A stretch of 64,000 nucleotides of DNA from an uncultured Ulvibacter sp. (GCA_913063405.1 CAJXZB010000001.1:214656-278655), one strand, 5' to 3'; positions 34,194 through 44,462 are shown, numbered from the stretch's first letter. Translations and numbers: made by a program. Notes: generated by a model from the letters alone, not told the origin.

Positions 34194-34332
34194 AGCTGCG
34201 AAAATTAAATCCTAGCTAAATCGATGTTATATAAAAATACTTTAAACGAAAGACCCAGCCAAGAAGCAGGGAGAAGACGAAGTACACCAAGGTACTAAAA
34301 ATATCTTATATTCTTAAAATTACGTTTATAAA

Positions 34333-35640
34333 TTAGGCTTGTGGATTGTAATTATCATCCCAATCTTTTACTTTAGGTTCTCCCAATTTGTTTTGAGATT
34401 TTGCAACCATCATAGAAACAGTTGCATCTCCTGTAACGTTTACAACTGTTCTACACATATCTAAGGGCCTGTCTATCGCAAATATTAACGCTAATCCGGC
34501 TTCCGGAATCCCTGCATAGCCTAAAACACCTACCAGCATTACCATTCCCGCTCCAGGGACAGCTGCAGACCCTATAGACGCTAGTGTGGCAGTTGCAATA
34601 ATTCCCAGTTGTGTTCCAAAGGACAAATCCATTCCAAAGGCTTGTGCGATAAACACGGCTGCCACCGCTTGATAGAGACTTGTCCCATCCATGTTTATTG
34701 TCGCTCCAATCGGCAAAACAAAACTAGACACTTCTTCCTCTACTCCTAGATGTTCGGTAACCCTTTCCATAGTTACTGGTAGTGTTGCTGCACTGGAACT
34801 AGTTGAGAAGGCTAATAACTGTGCTGGTGCAATTCCGTTTAAGAAAAACCTTGGCGATTTTTTTGTAACTATTTTAACGAGAAGAACGTATACACCTATC
34901 ATTAATAACAAACCTAGAACTACACAAAGGGCATACATACCAAGGGCCGTAAATAAATCCGCAGAAGGCGCTTCTACCACCAATGCAGCTAGTAATGCAA
35001 ATACACCATATGGAGCAGCTAGCATAATTAAATCTACCATCTTCAGTATAACCTCATTAAAGCCATCAAAAAACTCCTTAACGGTTTTAGATTTTTCTTC
35101 TGGAATCAAAATCAATCCAATTCCGAAGAAAACTGCAAAAAATATTACTTGTAACATATTTCTGTTACTGGAAGCTGCTTCAAAAATATTACTAGGTACT
35201 AGATCTATCAAGGCTTGTAAAGGGCCGGCATCTTTTTGTTTTGCTGCAGCTTCGCGTTTCATTTCGGCTTCACCTCCATAGGCTTCGACCAACTCATTTC
35301 GTGTATTTTCATTAATACTACTTCCTGGTTTTACCAAAGTGACTACCATTAACCCAATTGAGACTGCGACCACTGTAGTTATCACATAGGTGATAATCGT
35401 CCGAATCCCCATCTGGGAAAGACTGGAAATATCTTTAAGGTCCGAAATTCCCTTGATCAATGCTGCCAATATCAACGGAATAGCAATAAGTTTTAATGCG
35501 TTTATGAAAATTGTTCCAAATGGCTTGACCCAATCTCCAATTAAATCACCTCCCCAACTAAAATTGGTCATGGTCAAAGCGAAAATCACCCCTAAAACCA
35601 TCCCTAATAATATCTTCCAATGTAGCGCAAGTTTTTTCAT
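34333..35640 (-). CDS. Dicarboxylate/amino acid:cation symporter (DAACS family)
   Basis: The protein is 435 residues with eight membrane helices and two re-entrant loops. Hallmarks are the serine-rich hairpin AFSTSSSAATLPVTMERV, the cation-binding GATINMDGTSLYQ, and RPLDMCRTVVNVTGD, which contains the aspartate that binds substrate amino group in glutamate/aspartate carriers. It takes up glutamate, aspartate or C4-dicarboxylates with Na+ or H+. It starts 24 bases after the aroC stop on the same strand, so co-transcription is possible without a shared pathway. Confidence 0.93.
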   Translation of the reverse strand: MKKLALHWKILLGMVLGVIFALTMTNFSWGGDLIGDWVKPFGTIFINALKLIAIPLILAALIKGISDLKDISSLSQMGIRTIITYVITTVVAVSIGLMVVTLVKPGSSINENTRNELVEAYGGEAEMKREAAAKQKDAGPLQALIDLVPSNIFEAASSNRNMLQVIFFAVFFGIGLILIPEEKSKTVKEFFDGFNEVILKMVDLIMLAAPYGVFALLAALVVEAPSADLFTALGMYALCVVLGLLLMIGVYVLLVKIVTKKSPRFFLNGIAPAQLLAFSTSSSAATLPVTMERVTEHLGVEEEVSSFVLPIGATINMDGTSLYQAVAAVFIAQAFGMDLSFGTQLGIIATATLASIGSAAVPGAGMVMLVGVLGYAGIPEAGLALIFAIDRPLDMCRTVVNVTGDATVSMMVAKSQNKLGEPKVKDWDDNYNPQA

Positions 35641-35664
35641 ATTTATATTGTCCTTAAATTTTTT

Positions 35665-36729
35665 CTATAATTTTGATAATCTATTTAGCAACCAAAAGTC
35701 AATTGTTACCAATGCAGCCATTGCCTCTACTATTGGTACGGCCCTTGGAACAACACAAGGATCGTGTCTTCCTTTTCCTTGCATCTCAACGGTATTTCCA
35801 TCCGTATCGATCGTTTCTTGAGATTTCATAATGGTGGCCACTGGTTTAAAGGCCACATTGAAATATACATCCTCGCCGTTGCTGATTCCGCCCTGAACTC
35901 CACCACTATGGTTGGTTTTCGTGCTCCCATCATTGTTAAAAACATCATTGTGTTCACTTCCCTTTAATTGTGTTCCAGCAAAACCACTTCCATATTCGAA
36001 TCCTTTTACCGCATTAATTGATAACATGGCCTTTCCTAATTGGGCATGTAATTTATCAAAAACTGGCTCTCCCAATCCAATAGGTAAATTTTGGATCACA
36101 CAAGTAACCATTCCTCCAACCGTATCGCCTTGCTTTCGAATATCTCGAATATAAGCTTCCATTTCTTGCGCCATCTTTGGATCTGCACAGCGTACTGGAT
36201 TTTTCTCTATTTCTGAAAAATCCAATTCAGAATAATTCTTATCAAGTTTTAATGATCCTACGCCAGAAACGAACGCAGTAATAGTCACATTTTTTAATAA
36301 CTGTTTTGCAACCGCTCCTGCCACCACTCTACAAGCTGTCTCTCTTGCCGAGGACCTTCCACCACCACGATAGTCGCGGATTCCATATTTTTTATCATAG
36401 GTATAATCGGCATGTGATGGTCGATAAGAATTCATAATATGCGAATAGTCGTGCGATTTCTGATTGGTGTTTTCAATGATAAATCCAATAGGTGTTCCCG
36501 TTGTAATACCTTCGAAAATTCCTGAAAGAAATCGAACGACATCTGGTTCTTTTCGTTGAGTAACAATTGCAGATTGACCAGGTTTGCGTCGAATCATTTC
36601 GGCTTGAATGGCTTCAAAATTGAGCTTTAACCCTGCCGGACAGCCATCAATTATTCCTCCAATTGCTTCACCGTGAGACTCTCCAAAGGTAGTGAGTGTG
36701 AAAATGTTTCCGAAGGAATTGCCTGCCAT
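35665..36729 (-). CDS. aroC: Chorismate synthase
   Basis: The protein is 354 residues, normal for AroC. The motifs [18 protein letters not shown], the second signature [18 protein letters not shown] and the third [14 protein letters not shown] are all intact. It converts EPSP to chorismate with reduced FMN, the last common step to aromatic amino acids. No other shikimate gene is near. The start [20 protein letters not shown] is conserved and fixes the N-terminus. Confidence 0.96.
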   Translation of the reverse strand: MAGNSFGNIFTLTTFGESHGEAIGGIIDGCPAGLKLNFEAIQAEMIRRKPGQSAIVTQRKEPDVVRFLSGIFEGITTGTPIGFIIENTNQKSHDYSHIMNSYRPSHADYTYDKKYGIRDYRGGGRSSARETACRVVAGAVAKQLLKNVTITAFVSGVGSLKLDKNYSELDFSEIEKNPVRCADPKMAQEMEAYIRDIRKQGDTVGGMVTCVIQNLPIGLGEPVFDKLHAQLGKAMLSINAVKGFEYGSGFAGTQLKGSEHNDVFNNDGSTKTNHSGGVQGGISNGEDVYFNVAFKPVATIMKSQETIDTDGNTVEMQGKGRHDPCVVPRAVPIVEAMAALVTIDFWLLNRLSKL

Positions 36730-36828
36730 ATATTGTTCTTAGAGTGCTGTTAGTAACAAATGTAAATCTTACAGTTGAATATTAAAAATTATCTGGGCTG
36801 TTATCACATCTGCTATTAATAAATGTGA

Positions 36829-39738
36829 CTATTTCAACGCTTGCTTTAGAATTGTAACAGGATGCAACGAATCTCTGCCCGTGCCATCTTTGATTTGATG
36901 CCTACAGCTTGTACCATTAGCAGCAATAATAGTATCTCTGTCAGCCTTACGAATAGCAGGAAATAAACGTAATTCACCAATTTGCATACTAACTTCATAA
37001 TGTTGTTTTTCATACCCAAAACTTCCTGCCATTCCGCAACAGCCCGAAGCTATTATTGTTGGCTTATAATTTATTGGCAGATTAAGAATATCGAAGGTAA
37101 CCTTCTGATTGCTAATTGCCTTCTGGTGACAATGTACGTGGATTTTTATCCTTCTTTCTTCGGAAGTGAAAGCATCAGCCCTTATAGCGTCGTTTTCCAT
37201 CTCTAAGACCAAAAACTCTTCAATAAGAAAAGTATTTTTGGCAATTACTTTGGCGGAATCTATATCATCTACTAGTCGCAAATACTCATCTTTGAACGAA
37301 AGTATCGCAGAAGGTTCAATACCAACCAATGGAGTAACATTGGATATTTTATCCTTTAAAGCGGCAACATTCTTGTTGGCATGTACCTTGGCCTCTTGTA
37401 AAAAGCCTTTCGAGATTAATGCCCTTGCGCTATCCAAAGTGTCAATTACTGTAATTTTATACCCTAAGCTATTTAGCAAATCATAGGTGTCCTCGGCAAT
37501 AGTTGCGTCCAAGTAGTTACTAAATTCATCAACAAATAAGAACACATTCTTAGAATGTGTAATGCTTTGATTTTGTTTGTGTTCAATTCTTTTACTAAAA
37601 CTATTAATAGATACCAAAGGAATACTTCTTTCCGAGGCAATCCCACTTATTTTCTTTATAATACCAGAAGTGAAACTATTGCTAAAAAAAACATTTGCTA
37701 GCTTTGGAAATCCTGCAGCTCTTTTTGTATAACTACTGCTCTTGGCAAATAGCCTGTTGGCCAAGGAAACTCCATTTGTTTTATTGTATTGATACAAAAA
37801 CTCAGCTTTTAGAGCGGCTATGTCAACATTACTAGGACATTCAGAACTACAGGCTTTACAGCTCAGACACAAATCAAAAACCTCTTTCAGTTCTTTAGAA
37901 TTGAATTTGTTTGCCGTCTCATTATTAGTTAACACCTCTCGCAACATATTGGCTCTTGCCCGCGTTGTGTCCTTCTCATTTTTTGTCGCATGGTAACTTG
38001 GACACATTGTGCCTCCAGCCTCTGGCGATTTTCGACAATCCCCACTACCATTACATTGTTCGGCCAAGCGTAGAATTCCCTGGCTGTCTTTGAAATCGAG
38101 TAAAGTTTCTATTTTGGGCTCTGTTCGATCTACCTTATAGCGGAGAGAGGTATCCATTTTGAAGGCATCTACTATTTTCCCAGGATTAAAGATGTTGTTA
38201 GGGTCAAAGGTAGATTTAATTCGCCTTAGAAGGGCGTAATTTTTATCTCCAATAAGCAACGGAATAAATTCTGCTCGCACAATACCATCGCCATGTTCGC
38301 CAGAGAACGATCCTTGATATTTCTTAACCAACTTCGCAACATCGGTCGTTATTTTTCTGAAATAATCTACACCTTCTTTATTCTTCAAATTGAGGATTGG
38401 GCGAAGGTGTAACTCTCCAGCACCAGCATGAGCATAATAGACCGCCTTCTGATCATAACGTTTCATCAAAGCTGAAAAATCGGATATATATGATGACAGA
38501 TCAGTTAGAGCCACGGCGGTATCCTCAATGCAAGCAACGGCTTTTTTATCACCTATCATATTTCCCAATAGACCAAGCCCTGCTTTACGAAGATCAAGCG
38601 CCCTGTCTATCTCACTGTCCTTTAGCACTGGAGAGCTATAACTCAAACCAGATTCCTCTATGGAGGCTAACAAATTTGATACCTGGTTCTTAAGACCTTC
38701 CTCGTTGTCATCCTTTAGCTCCAGTAGCAGTAGCGCCTTTGGACTTTCCTGTACAAAAAAACGATAAGCATCGTATTTCTTGTTCTGCTTAGTACAATCT
38801 AAGATCACATCATCCATCATTTCGCAGGTATGCAAGCGGTGTTTCATAACATTAGAAACATCGTTTAGGCAATCTTCAAGGGATTTATAATGAGTTACTA
38901 CCATTGTGGTATGTCTAGGCGGCAAGGGGTCTAACTGAAGCGTAATTTCTGTAATAAGAGCAAGTGTTCCTTCACTTCCACAAAGAAGTGTACAAATATT
39001 AATATCTGTTTCAGAATTACCAAAAGTAGAATTGTCCAAAAGAGAGTCGATTGCATACCCTGTGTTCCTTCTATGAATTTCAGGTTTTGGGAATTGGTCT
39101 TTTATTTCCAGTTGCGTCTCTTCAGAAGATAATTCAGAATAAAACATTTCATAAATAACACCTTCTAAAGAATCCAGCGTGGTTTTCTTTTTGAATTCTG
39201 TTTCAGAAAGTGCCTCAAATATTGCCTCCTCTCCATTAGATAATATCGTTTTTAGTTTTAACACCTTATCTCGAGTCACTCCATACTGAATGGAGGTTGT
39301 TCCGCTCGAATTATTCCCAACCATCCCTCCTATCATACAACGATTTGAAGTTGAAGTATTGGGGCCAAAGAAGAGCCCGAATGGTTTCAAGTAGGCGTTC
39401 AACTCATCTCTAATTACACCTGGTTGAACCGTTACTGTCTTTTTTGCAGTATCTACGGAAACGATTTTTGTAAAGTATTTAGAAACATCTACCACAATTC
39501 CTTCTCCCACGCATTGCCCAGCTAAAGAAGTTCCAGCGGTACGCGGAATAAGAGAGGTTTTGTGTTTATCCGCAAAATTAATAAGTAATTTAATATCCAA
39601 TTCATCTTTTGGAAAAACCACTGCTAGTGGTATTTTTCTATAAACTGAGGCATCTGTTGCATATAGAGATCTATGCAGCTCATCAAAATGGAGCGACCCT
39701 CTTAATTCTTTGTCTAAATTTAGTAGGTGGTTCTTCAA
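36829..39738 (-). CDS. FAD-linked and Fe-S oxidoreductase, probable D-2-hydroxyglutarate dehydrogenase (YdiJ-like)
   Basis: The 969-residue protein combines three parts. The first is an FAD-binding PCMH domain (about 35-270, PRTAGTSLAGQCVGEGIVVD) with an FAD-oxidase C domain. The second is a ferredoxin-like part with CNGSGDCRKSPEAGGTMCP and CLSCKACSSECPSNVD. The third is a C-terminal CCG domain (HCHQKAI, ASGCCGMAGSFGYEK). This is the YdiJ-type architecture, whose characterised members oxidise D-2-hydroxyglutarate; D-lactate or glycolate remain possible. It starts five bases after the Lrp gene and lies divergent from a DUF1338 gene that can make D-2-hydroxyglutarate, which supports the assignment. 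Confidence 0.85.
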   Translation of the reverse strand: MKNHLLNLDKELRGSLHFDELHRSLYATDASVYRKIPLAVVFPKDELDIKLLINFADKHKTSLIPRTAGTSLAGQCVGEGIVVDVSKYFTKIVSVDTAKKTVTVQPGVIRDELNAYLKPFGLFFGPNTSTSNRCMIGGMVGNNSSGTTSIQYGVTRDKVLKLKTILSNGEEAIFEALSETEFKKKTTLDSLEGVIYEMFYSELSSEETQLEIKDQFPKPEIHRRNTGYAIDSLLDNSTFGNSETDINICTLLCGSEGTLALITEITLQLDPLPPRHTTMVVTHYKSLEDCLNDVSNVMKHRLHTCEMMDDVILDCTKQNKKYDAYRFFVQESPKALLLLELKDDNEEGLKNQVSNLLASIEESGLSYSSPVLKDSEIDRALDLRKAGLGLLGNMIGDKKAVACIEDTAVALTDLSSYISDFSALMKRYDQKAVYYAHAGAGELHLRPILNLKNKEGVDYFRKITTDVAKLVKKYQGSFSGEHGDGIVRAEFIPLLIGDKNYALLRRIKSTFDPNNIFNPGKIVDAFKMDTSLRYKVDRTEPKIETLLDFKDSQGILRLAEQCNGSGDCRKSPEAGGTMCPSYHATKNEKDTTRARANMLREVLTNNETANKFNSKELKEVFDLCLSCKACSSECPSNVDIAALKAEFLYQYNKTNGVSLANRLFAKSSSYTKRAAGFPKLANVFFSNSFTSGIIKKISGIASERSIPLVSINSFSKRIEHKQNQSITHSKNVFLFVDEFSNYLDATIAEDTYDLLNSLGYKITVIDTLDSARALISKGFLQEAKVHANKNVAALKDKISNVTPLVGIEPSAILSFKDEYLRLVDDIDSAKVIAKNTFLIEEFLVLEMENDAIRADAFTSEERRIKIHVHCHQKAISNQKVTFDILNLPINYKPTIIASGCCGMAGSFGYEKQHYEVSMQIGELRLFPAIRKADRDTIIAANGTSCRHQIKDGTGRDSLHPVTILKQALK

Positions 39739-39743
39739 AATAC

Positions 39744-40208
39744 CTATTTATCGAAAATCAATGGCACACTTCTATTAAAATTTGTTGAAAAACAGATAAA
39801 AGAATCTGTTCCTGCTACTCCAGGGATTTCGTGAATTTTATCATATAAAACAGATCGTAACCCATCGTTGTCCTTTGTAAAAATTAGAACAAAGATGGCA
39901 TATTTACCTGAAACATAATTACATTCTTTTATTTGCCCTATTTTTTTAAGTTCTTCTACGACTTCCGCTGCAAATCGAGCTTGCTTTAATCGTATACCAA
40001 CATAGGATTTTGTATTGTACCCTAGAATTTTTTCATCGAGAATAAGATCCGATTTTATTATCAATCCGTTATTCTTCATTTTTTTGATTCGCTGATGCAC
40101 TAGCGAATTAGAAATTTTTAAACTCTCGGCTATTTTAGAGTAAGCTTGTCGGGCATCTTTTTTTAACGCATTAAGTATTTCAAAATCAACATAATCAATA
40201 TAACTCAT
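39744..40208 (-). CDS. Lrp/AsnC family transcriptional regulator
   Basis: The protein has 154 residues. The N-terminal helix-turn-helix is at about 8-60 (ILNALKKDARQAYSKIAESL, SNSLVHQRIKKMKNNG). The RAM/AsnC ligand-binding domain follows, with SYVGIRLKQARFAAEVVEEL and GKYAIFVLIFTKDNDGL. Lrp-type regulators respond to amino acids. The first gene of its operon is itself, followed by the FAD-FeS dehydrogenase, and the DUF1338 gene is divergent. Control of lysine or 2-oxoadipate breakdown is the likely job. Confidence 0.92.
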   Translation of the reverse strand: MSYIDYVDFEILNALKKDARQAYSKIAESLKISNSLVHQRIKKMKNNGLIIKSDLILDEKILGYNTKSYVGIRLKQARFAAEVVEELKKIGQIKECNYVSGKYAIFVLIFTKDNDGLRSVLYDKIHEIPGVAGTDSFICFSTNFNRSVPLIFDK

Positions 40209-40339
40209 ATCAGGTAAATATTTAATTTAAAATAATCAATATAACATGTTTTATGCTTAAAATAAACCAAAATATAAAAATAATATATAGATTTAAGCAA
40301 AAATACTTACAAATGATTAATAATAAAATTATTTTGATA

Positions 40340-40347
40340 TATTTTTG
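40340..40347 (+). promoter_or_regulatory. -7 box of the DUF1338 gene
   Basis: TATTTTTG fits TAnnTTTG and ends 14 bases before the start codon. No TTG lies at the expected distance, so activation by the divergent Lrp protein would make sense. The 153-base divergent region is almost all A and T and contains the small palindrome AACATGTT at about 40243. Confidence 0.35.
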
Positions 40348-40361
40348 AAAAAAATTAAATC

Positions 40362-41165
40362 ATGACAACAAAAATGCTATTTGAAAGATTATGGACAGAT
40401 TATGTTACTATAACACCTTCTGCTAAAAATATAAAGGCCTTTTTTGAATCAAGTGGAAATGAAATCCATAATGACCATGTAGCCTTTAGGACTTTCGACG
40501 ATCCAAGGGTGAATATTGACGTATTGGCAGGCCTTCTATTGGATTTGGGCTATGTTTATAAGTCCGAATATTACTTTACCGAAAAGAAGCTTTATGCTAA
40601 ACATTTTGAGCATAGTACTGACGAGGACGCTCCTCTTATATTTATAAGCCAATTAATTGCTAAGGAATTTTCTCTAGCGACACAGACCTTGATAAAAGAA
40701 ATTGTGGACAGTATTAATTTCAATACATTAGATATAAAAAAAATACTATTCTCTGGACGCCTATGGAACTTACCCTCTTATGAAACTTACTCAAGCTTAT
40801 TGGAAGAATCTGAATATGCTGCTTGGGTATATGTAAATGGTTTTTGTGCAAACCACTTTACAGTAGATGTGAACAAACTAGATACGTTTAATAGTCTTGA
40901 GGAAGTAAATTATTTTCTAAAAATAAATGATTTTCAATTAAATATGTCTGGAGGTGAAATAAAAGGAACAAAAGAACAATTTTTGTTACAATCCAGTACT
41001 CTTGCCGATAAGATTGAGGTACAATTTCAAGAGGGAACAAAGTTAATTACATCTTGTTATTATGAATTTGCATATAGATTTCCAAAAAATGGACGATTAT
41101 TTAAAGGATTCATTGCATCCTCCGCTGACAAAATATTTGAGAGCACCGATATGTTTGTGGGATAA
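40362..41165 (+). CDS. DUF1338 protein, 2-oxoadipate dioxygenase/decarboxylase-like (HglS type)
   Basis: The protein has 267 residues. It carries the DUF1338 iron site: H39 and R43 in NDHVAFRTFDD, a second histidine in ANHFTVDVN, and the glutamate of CYYEFAYRFP. HglS enzymes turn 2-oxoadipate into D-2-hydroxyglutarate with loss of CO2 during lysine catabolism. This is the short form of the family (about 270 rather than 460 residues), so activity is inferred. The divergent Lrp regulator and YdiJ-like dehydrogenase, which would use the product, support the role. Confidence 0.85.
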   Translation: MTTKMLFERLWTDYVTITPSAKNIKAFFESSGNEIHNDHVAFRTFDDPRVNIDVLAGLLLDLGYVYKSEYYFTEKKLYAKHFEHSTDEDAPLIFISQLIAKEFSLATQTLIKEIVDSINFNTLDIKKILFSGRLWNLPSYETYSSLLEESEYAAWVYVNGFCANHFTVDVNKLDTFNSLEEVNYFLKINDFQLNMSGGEIKGTKEQFLLQSSTLADKIEVQFQEGTKLITSCYYEFAYRFPKNGRLFKGFIASSADKIFESTDMFVG

Positions 41166-41252
41166 TTGGATCAATGTAAAACCATAGTATTTGACTATCG
41201 GGGTTAACACTGTGTTAATATTATTTTGTATTATTAATTTAAATCCATCATT

Positions 41253-41389
41253 TTGAAAAGGTTATTATTTGTTTTCGTGCTATTATTTACTGTTTCTCTT
41301 TTTTCCAACTGTACACCTAATCTCAAAATCAAGATGAACAATTAGACCAAGGTACTAGAGGAACCCCTCCTGATAATTTTCTTCCTTAA
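41253..41389 (+). pseudogene. Small lipoprotein gene with a frameshift
   Basis: From TTG 41253 the frame gives a lipoprotein signal (KRLLFVFVLLFTVSLFSNC). One base later than expected it continues in another frame as SQNQDEQLDQGTRGTPPDN and stops at 41389. The two halves together form a plausible ~45-residue lipoprotein. I recognise no family. The stop abuts the stop of a small minus-strand frame. Confidence 0.4.
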
Positions 41390-41521
41390 TTACTCTTTTT
41401 CTGTAATTAGTTCTAAAATTTCTGCAGCAGCAATATCAGCTAATGGGTAAGTCTTTCCGTCTGCGTATTTTCTTATGACATCCTTGATTTCTTCTTTTAT
41501 ACTATGGTTTTTCCTGTTGTC
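41390..41521 (-). pseudogene. Small charged frame lacking a start codon
   Basis: The minus-strand frame ending at 41390 reads HSIKEEIKDVIRKYADGKTY followed by PLADIAAAEILELITEKE, a convincing two-helix composition. In frame upstream there is only TGA; an ATG lies one base out of register (at about 41528). A one-base frameshift after MK would rebuild a ~46-residue protein. The family is unknown. Confidence 0.35.
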
Positions 41522-41886
41522 CTTTCATGTTATTTAATATAAATTCGAGTAATAAAGTTTTGCCTGTCAATTACTTCAAAATTAGATGTCACTGTCGATT
41601 ATTTCGCGGAAAACTATTTTGAAGAACGTTTAATTTTCTTTGATTAGCTTTTTCCAGTTTAATCCGACATGATTTAAAAAGTATAGGTGTAAATTCTATT
41701 AATAATTTATACATTGTTGATTCTAGGCTTTTAAGTACAATTCAAAATGTCAATTTATAAATACATGTGTAAGATTCTCATTAATAGAGTTATACTAAAA
41801 ATGCATCCATTTTTATCTTTCTCGTTTCCATAATTCTTACCAAAAAATCAGATACTAATACATTTTAGTCCTAAATTTTCACTTAA

Positions 41887-42024
41887 ATGAACTCAAATTC
41901 AAACTCAAAAGAAACAAAACAATCAATTAAGCTTGAAGGTATGTCCATTGGAATTCTTATTGGCTTCCTTATTTCAGTTCTTACTCTTTTCATAATACTC
42001 GTTATTATATTAAAGCTTCCATAG
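41887..42024 (+). CDS. Small membrane protein, 45 residues
   Basis: ATG 41887 to TAG 42024. A polar N-terminus (MNSNSNSKETKQSIKLEG) is followed by one membrane helix (SIGILIGFLISVLTLFIILV) and a short tail. The frame is intact in a decayed region and is followed by a good terminator, which argues that it is expressed. Its function is unknown. Confidence 0.55.
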   Translation: MNSNSNSKETKQSIKLEGMSIGILIGFLISVLTLFIILVIILKLP

Positions 42025-42066
42025 CCTACGGTTATTAATGTTCCAAAAATTTCAAAGAACTTTTAT

Positions 42067-42091
42067 ACTCCTGCTTCGGCGGGAGTTTTTT
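42067..42091 (+). terminator. Terminator with TTCG tetraloop
   Basis: ACTCCTGC pairs with GCGGGAGT around TTCG, one G-T wobble in eight pairs, and a T run follows. It lies 43 bases after the 45-residue gene. Confidence 0.85.
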
Positions 42092-42148
42092 GTTTAACTA
42101 AAGTATAGAATTCACCTTGTTTTTTTAATAAAAGTTTGGAATATTGAT

Positions 42149-42311
42149 GGTAGATTTAACCAGTATGCTGGCCCTAGGGGCGGTATTGACTTAAATGTAA
42201 TTTTGATTTCTGCTATTTACTTCAATTGATTTCCGTCCAGAATTTTGGTTTGGAGATTATACAGACGATGTAGATTTTGATATTGGGTTGAGTCCCCGAT
42301 ATCAATTATAG
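42149..42311 (+). pseudogene. Remnant of a beta-barrel-like C-terminus
   Basis: Two neighbouring frames read GRFNQYAGPRGGIDLNVI and then FRPEFWFGDYTDDVDFDIGL up to TAG at 42309. The aromatic, alternating pattern resembles the end of an outer membrane beta-barrel protein. A frame change at about 42225 and the missing 5' part make it a relic. The family is not recognised. Confidence 0.3.
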
Positions 42312-42332
42312 ACGTATCAACTTATCTCAGAG

Positions 42333-42361
42333 GCCTCAAACATTTATTTTTGAGGCTTTTT
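42333..42361 (+). terminator. Rho-independent terminator
   Basis: GCCTCAAA pairs with TTTGAGGC around an eight-base loop, followed by a T run. It sits directly behind the beta-barrel remnant and probably once terminated it. Confidence 0.75.
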
Positions 42362-42474
42362 GCATGTTAAATACAGGCAACCCCCTTTTTTCTTGATTTT
42401 ATATCATAATTTTATGTTACACAACATCTTGCTAATAAAACATTTAAATTGTCACCATCTAAAACAGGTCTTAT

Positions 42475-42809
42475 ATGCGATACATAAAGCTTGCATTAGG
42501 GTTTTTATTCCTTCTCTTATTCCTCTCTTGCTATTCCATTAGATTAAAAGTGTCAAATGGTCAAGGAGAACCAGCAGATACTGAACGAGATGATGCTCTA
42601 AGTGGATTATTGGTTCGTGGGTTAGAACGATTATAAAGGTAAAAACTACAATTGATGAATATCCAATAAATATCCGGGATTGTGATGGGGGCGCGTTGCA
42701 TACCGCAGAATACAAAACAACATTCGGCGGTACTATGTTGTATCTCGTAACATTTGGAAGAAAGAGAATCGTGAAGATAAAATACGTTTGTATTAAAGAA
42801 TCAAACTAA
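42475..42809 (+). pseudogene. Frameshifted lipoprotein gene
   Basis: ATG 42475 opens a lipoprotein signal (MRYIKLALGFLFLLLFLSC) and about 50 codons before TAA at 42636. From about 42620 a second frame continues with KTTIDEYPINIRDCDGGALH and LYLVTFGRKRIVKIKYVCIK to TAA 42809. Together they would make a ~110-residue lipoprotein. The closing strand-rich part has a balanced composition, so this was a gene until recently. The family is unknown. Confidence 0.5.
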
Positions 42810-42839
42810 CCTATTCTATAGCTACTACTAAAATTACTG

Positions 42840-44438
42840 AAAGAAAACGTTGGGATACACTTCATAAAAATGGTCCGTTTAGTTTGGATTTATTTTTATC
42901 AACTAAATTGCAAAAGAAAGGTGATATGCCTTCCAGTATAGATCGTTATAATGATGTTGCAAAGGAAATTCAAAAACTCATTGAAGATTCTCACAATCAC
43001 AACCAAGGATTCCGGGCAATTGGGTCGAAATGGTCTATGTCTGCTATTGCGCATCAGAAAGATCGAATGCATTTTAACGCATTCATGAATATTAAGATGC
43101 AGATTCTACAATCGGAGATTCATTCGAGTTCCACGTATTTAGCTGAAAATCTTTTTTTTATTCAATGTGGAAATCAAATCAAAGAGATATCGCAATATTT
43201 GGAGAATTTGGGTAAATCTCTAAAAACAAGTGGGCAAGCAATGGTCAAGCTATTGGTGGTTGTATTTCAACCGAAGTTCATGGATCTGCGATTGACGTAG
43301 GTTCAATACAGGATTGTGTTGTGGGTCTTAATTTAATTGTTGGCCCTAATCCAAATGATATTGTTTACTTAGAACCACATTCAAAGCCTGCGCTAAATGG
43401 CACTTTTCATAACAAAATAGAGGCGCGGATTGTTAGAAATGATGATTTATTTAATGCTGCACTTGTAGGACTTGGGTCCTTTGGTTTTATTCACGGAGTT
43501 GTAATTGAGGCTGAAGATCGATATCTATTGTCGCGATATATATGTTAGGAAAATTAATAAAGAAATAGCCCTGAAACTTGCCGTTACTATGGACTTTAAG
43601 AACTCGGACTTTAAGATTCCTCAAGAAGTTGATGAAGATGGAAATCCACTACGACCTTATCACTATAAGGTCTTTATTAATCCCTATAGCTCAGAAGATA
43701 AATACATTGTAGAAGCGATATACAAGAAGGAATAGATTCATTGTATAAACAGAAGTTTGGAGACCCTATTCTATTTATGAAAGAATTTATATATAGAGAT
43801 CTTATATATACATTAATAAAAATCTTTGAAAAATTCTCAAAGGTAATTCCGTTGTTTGTAAAAGCACTAAACAATTCAATTCTCCCAAAGGAAGATAAAG
43901 TGATTGTTGGAAAATTGTCAGAAATATTTTGGGAGGGTGGCTACCAAGGTCGTGCTTTTGCCTGTTCGTTTGGTGTTGATCATAGAGATTCACAAAAAAC
44001 AATTGAGTTATTAACTGAATTAACAAAGAATGAGGGCCAATTCCTGGAATTTTTGCGATGCGATTTGTTAAAAAATATGAAGGCATGATTGCTTTTACAA
44101 AATTTCCAATCACTTGTATGGTGGAAATAGACGGGATCCAATGGGAGAAGTTGGATAAATTAATGAGTCTTGAAGAGTATTCTAAACGAATGATAGAAGT
44201 TCTTAAAGAAAATAATATCGCCTTTACAATTCACTGGGGGAAAAATGCGAATTGGGGATTTCCTAAATTGGCTGAAACTATGTATCAAGACAATGCTGAG
44301 AAATGGATTCAAATTCGTTCTGCATTTCTTTCTGAAGATATGGCTAAAGTATTTTCAAATGATTTTTTAGGAACTATTGGTCTTGCCAAGTATCAGGAGA
44401 ATGTACTGGAAGATATTATTGCATCTACAGGTTTATAG
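42840..44438 (+). pseudogene. FAD-binding (PCMH-type) oxidase, multiply frameshifted
   Basis: Successive frames rebuild one flavoprotein of about 520 residues: RWDTLHKNGPFSLDLFLSTK, FRAIGSKWSMSAIAH, SIGGCISTEVHGSAIDVGS (typical FAD-binding type 4 sequence), ALVGLGSFGFIHGVVIEAED, DFKIPQEVDEDGNPLRPYHY, EIFWEGGYQGRAFACSFGVD and FTIHWGKNANWGFPKLAETM, ending at 44438. Frame changes fall near 43245, 43530, 43730 and 44050. The layout is that of sugar-lactone or cholesterol-type oxidases. No start codon is evident. It is non-functional unless the frameshifts are sequencing errors. Confidence 0.8.
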
Positions 44439-44462
44439 TGATATAACAAGGATATGAAGCCG

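Noticed and set aside
42884..44438. Cluster of four separate small genes
   Set aside because: The fragments align end to end as one flavin oxidase in shifting frames, so they are one broken gene.
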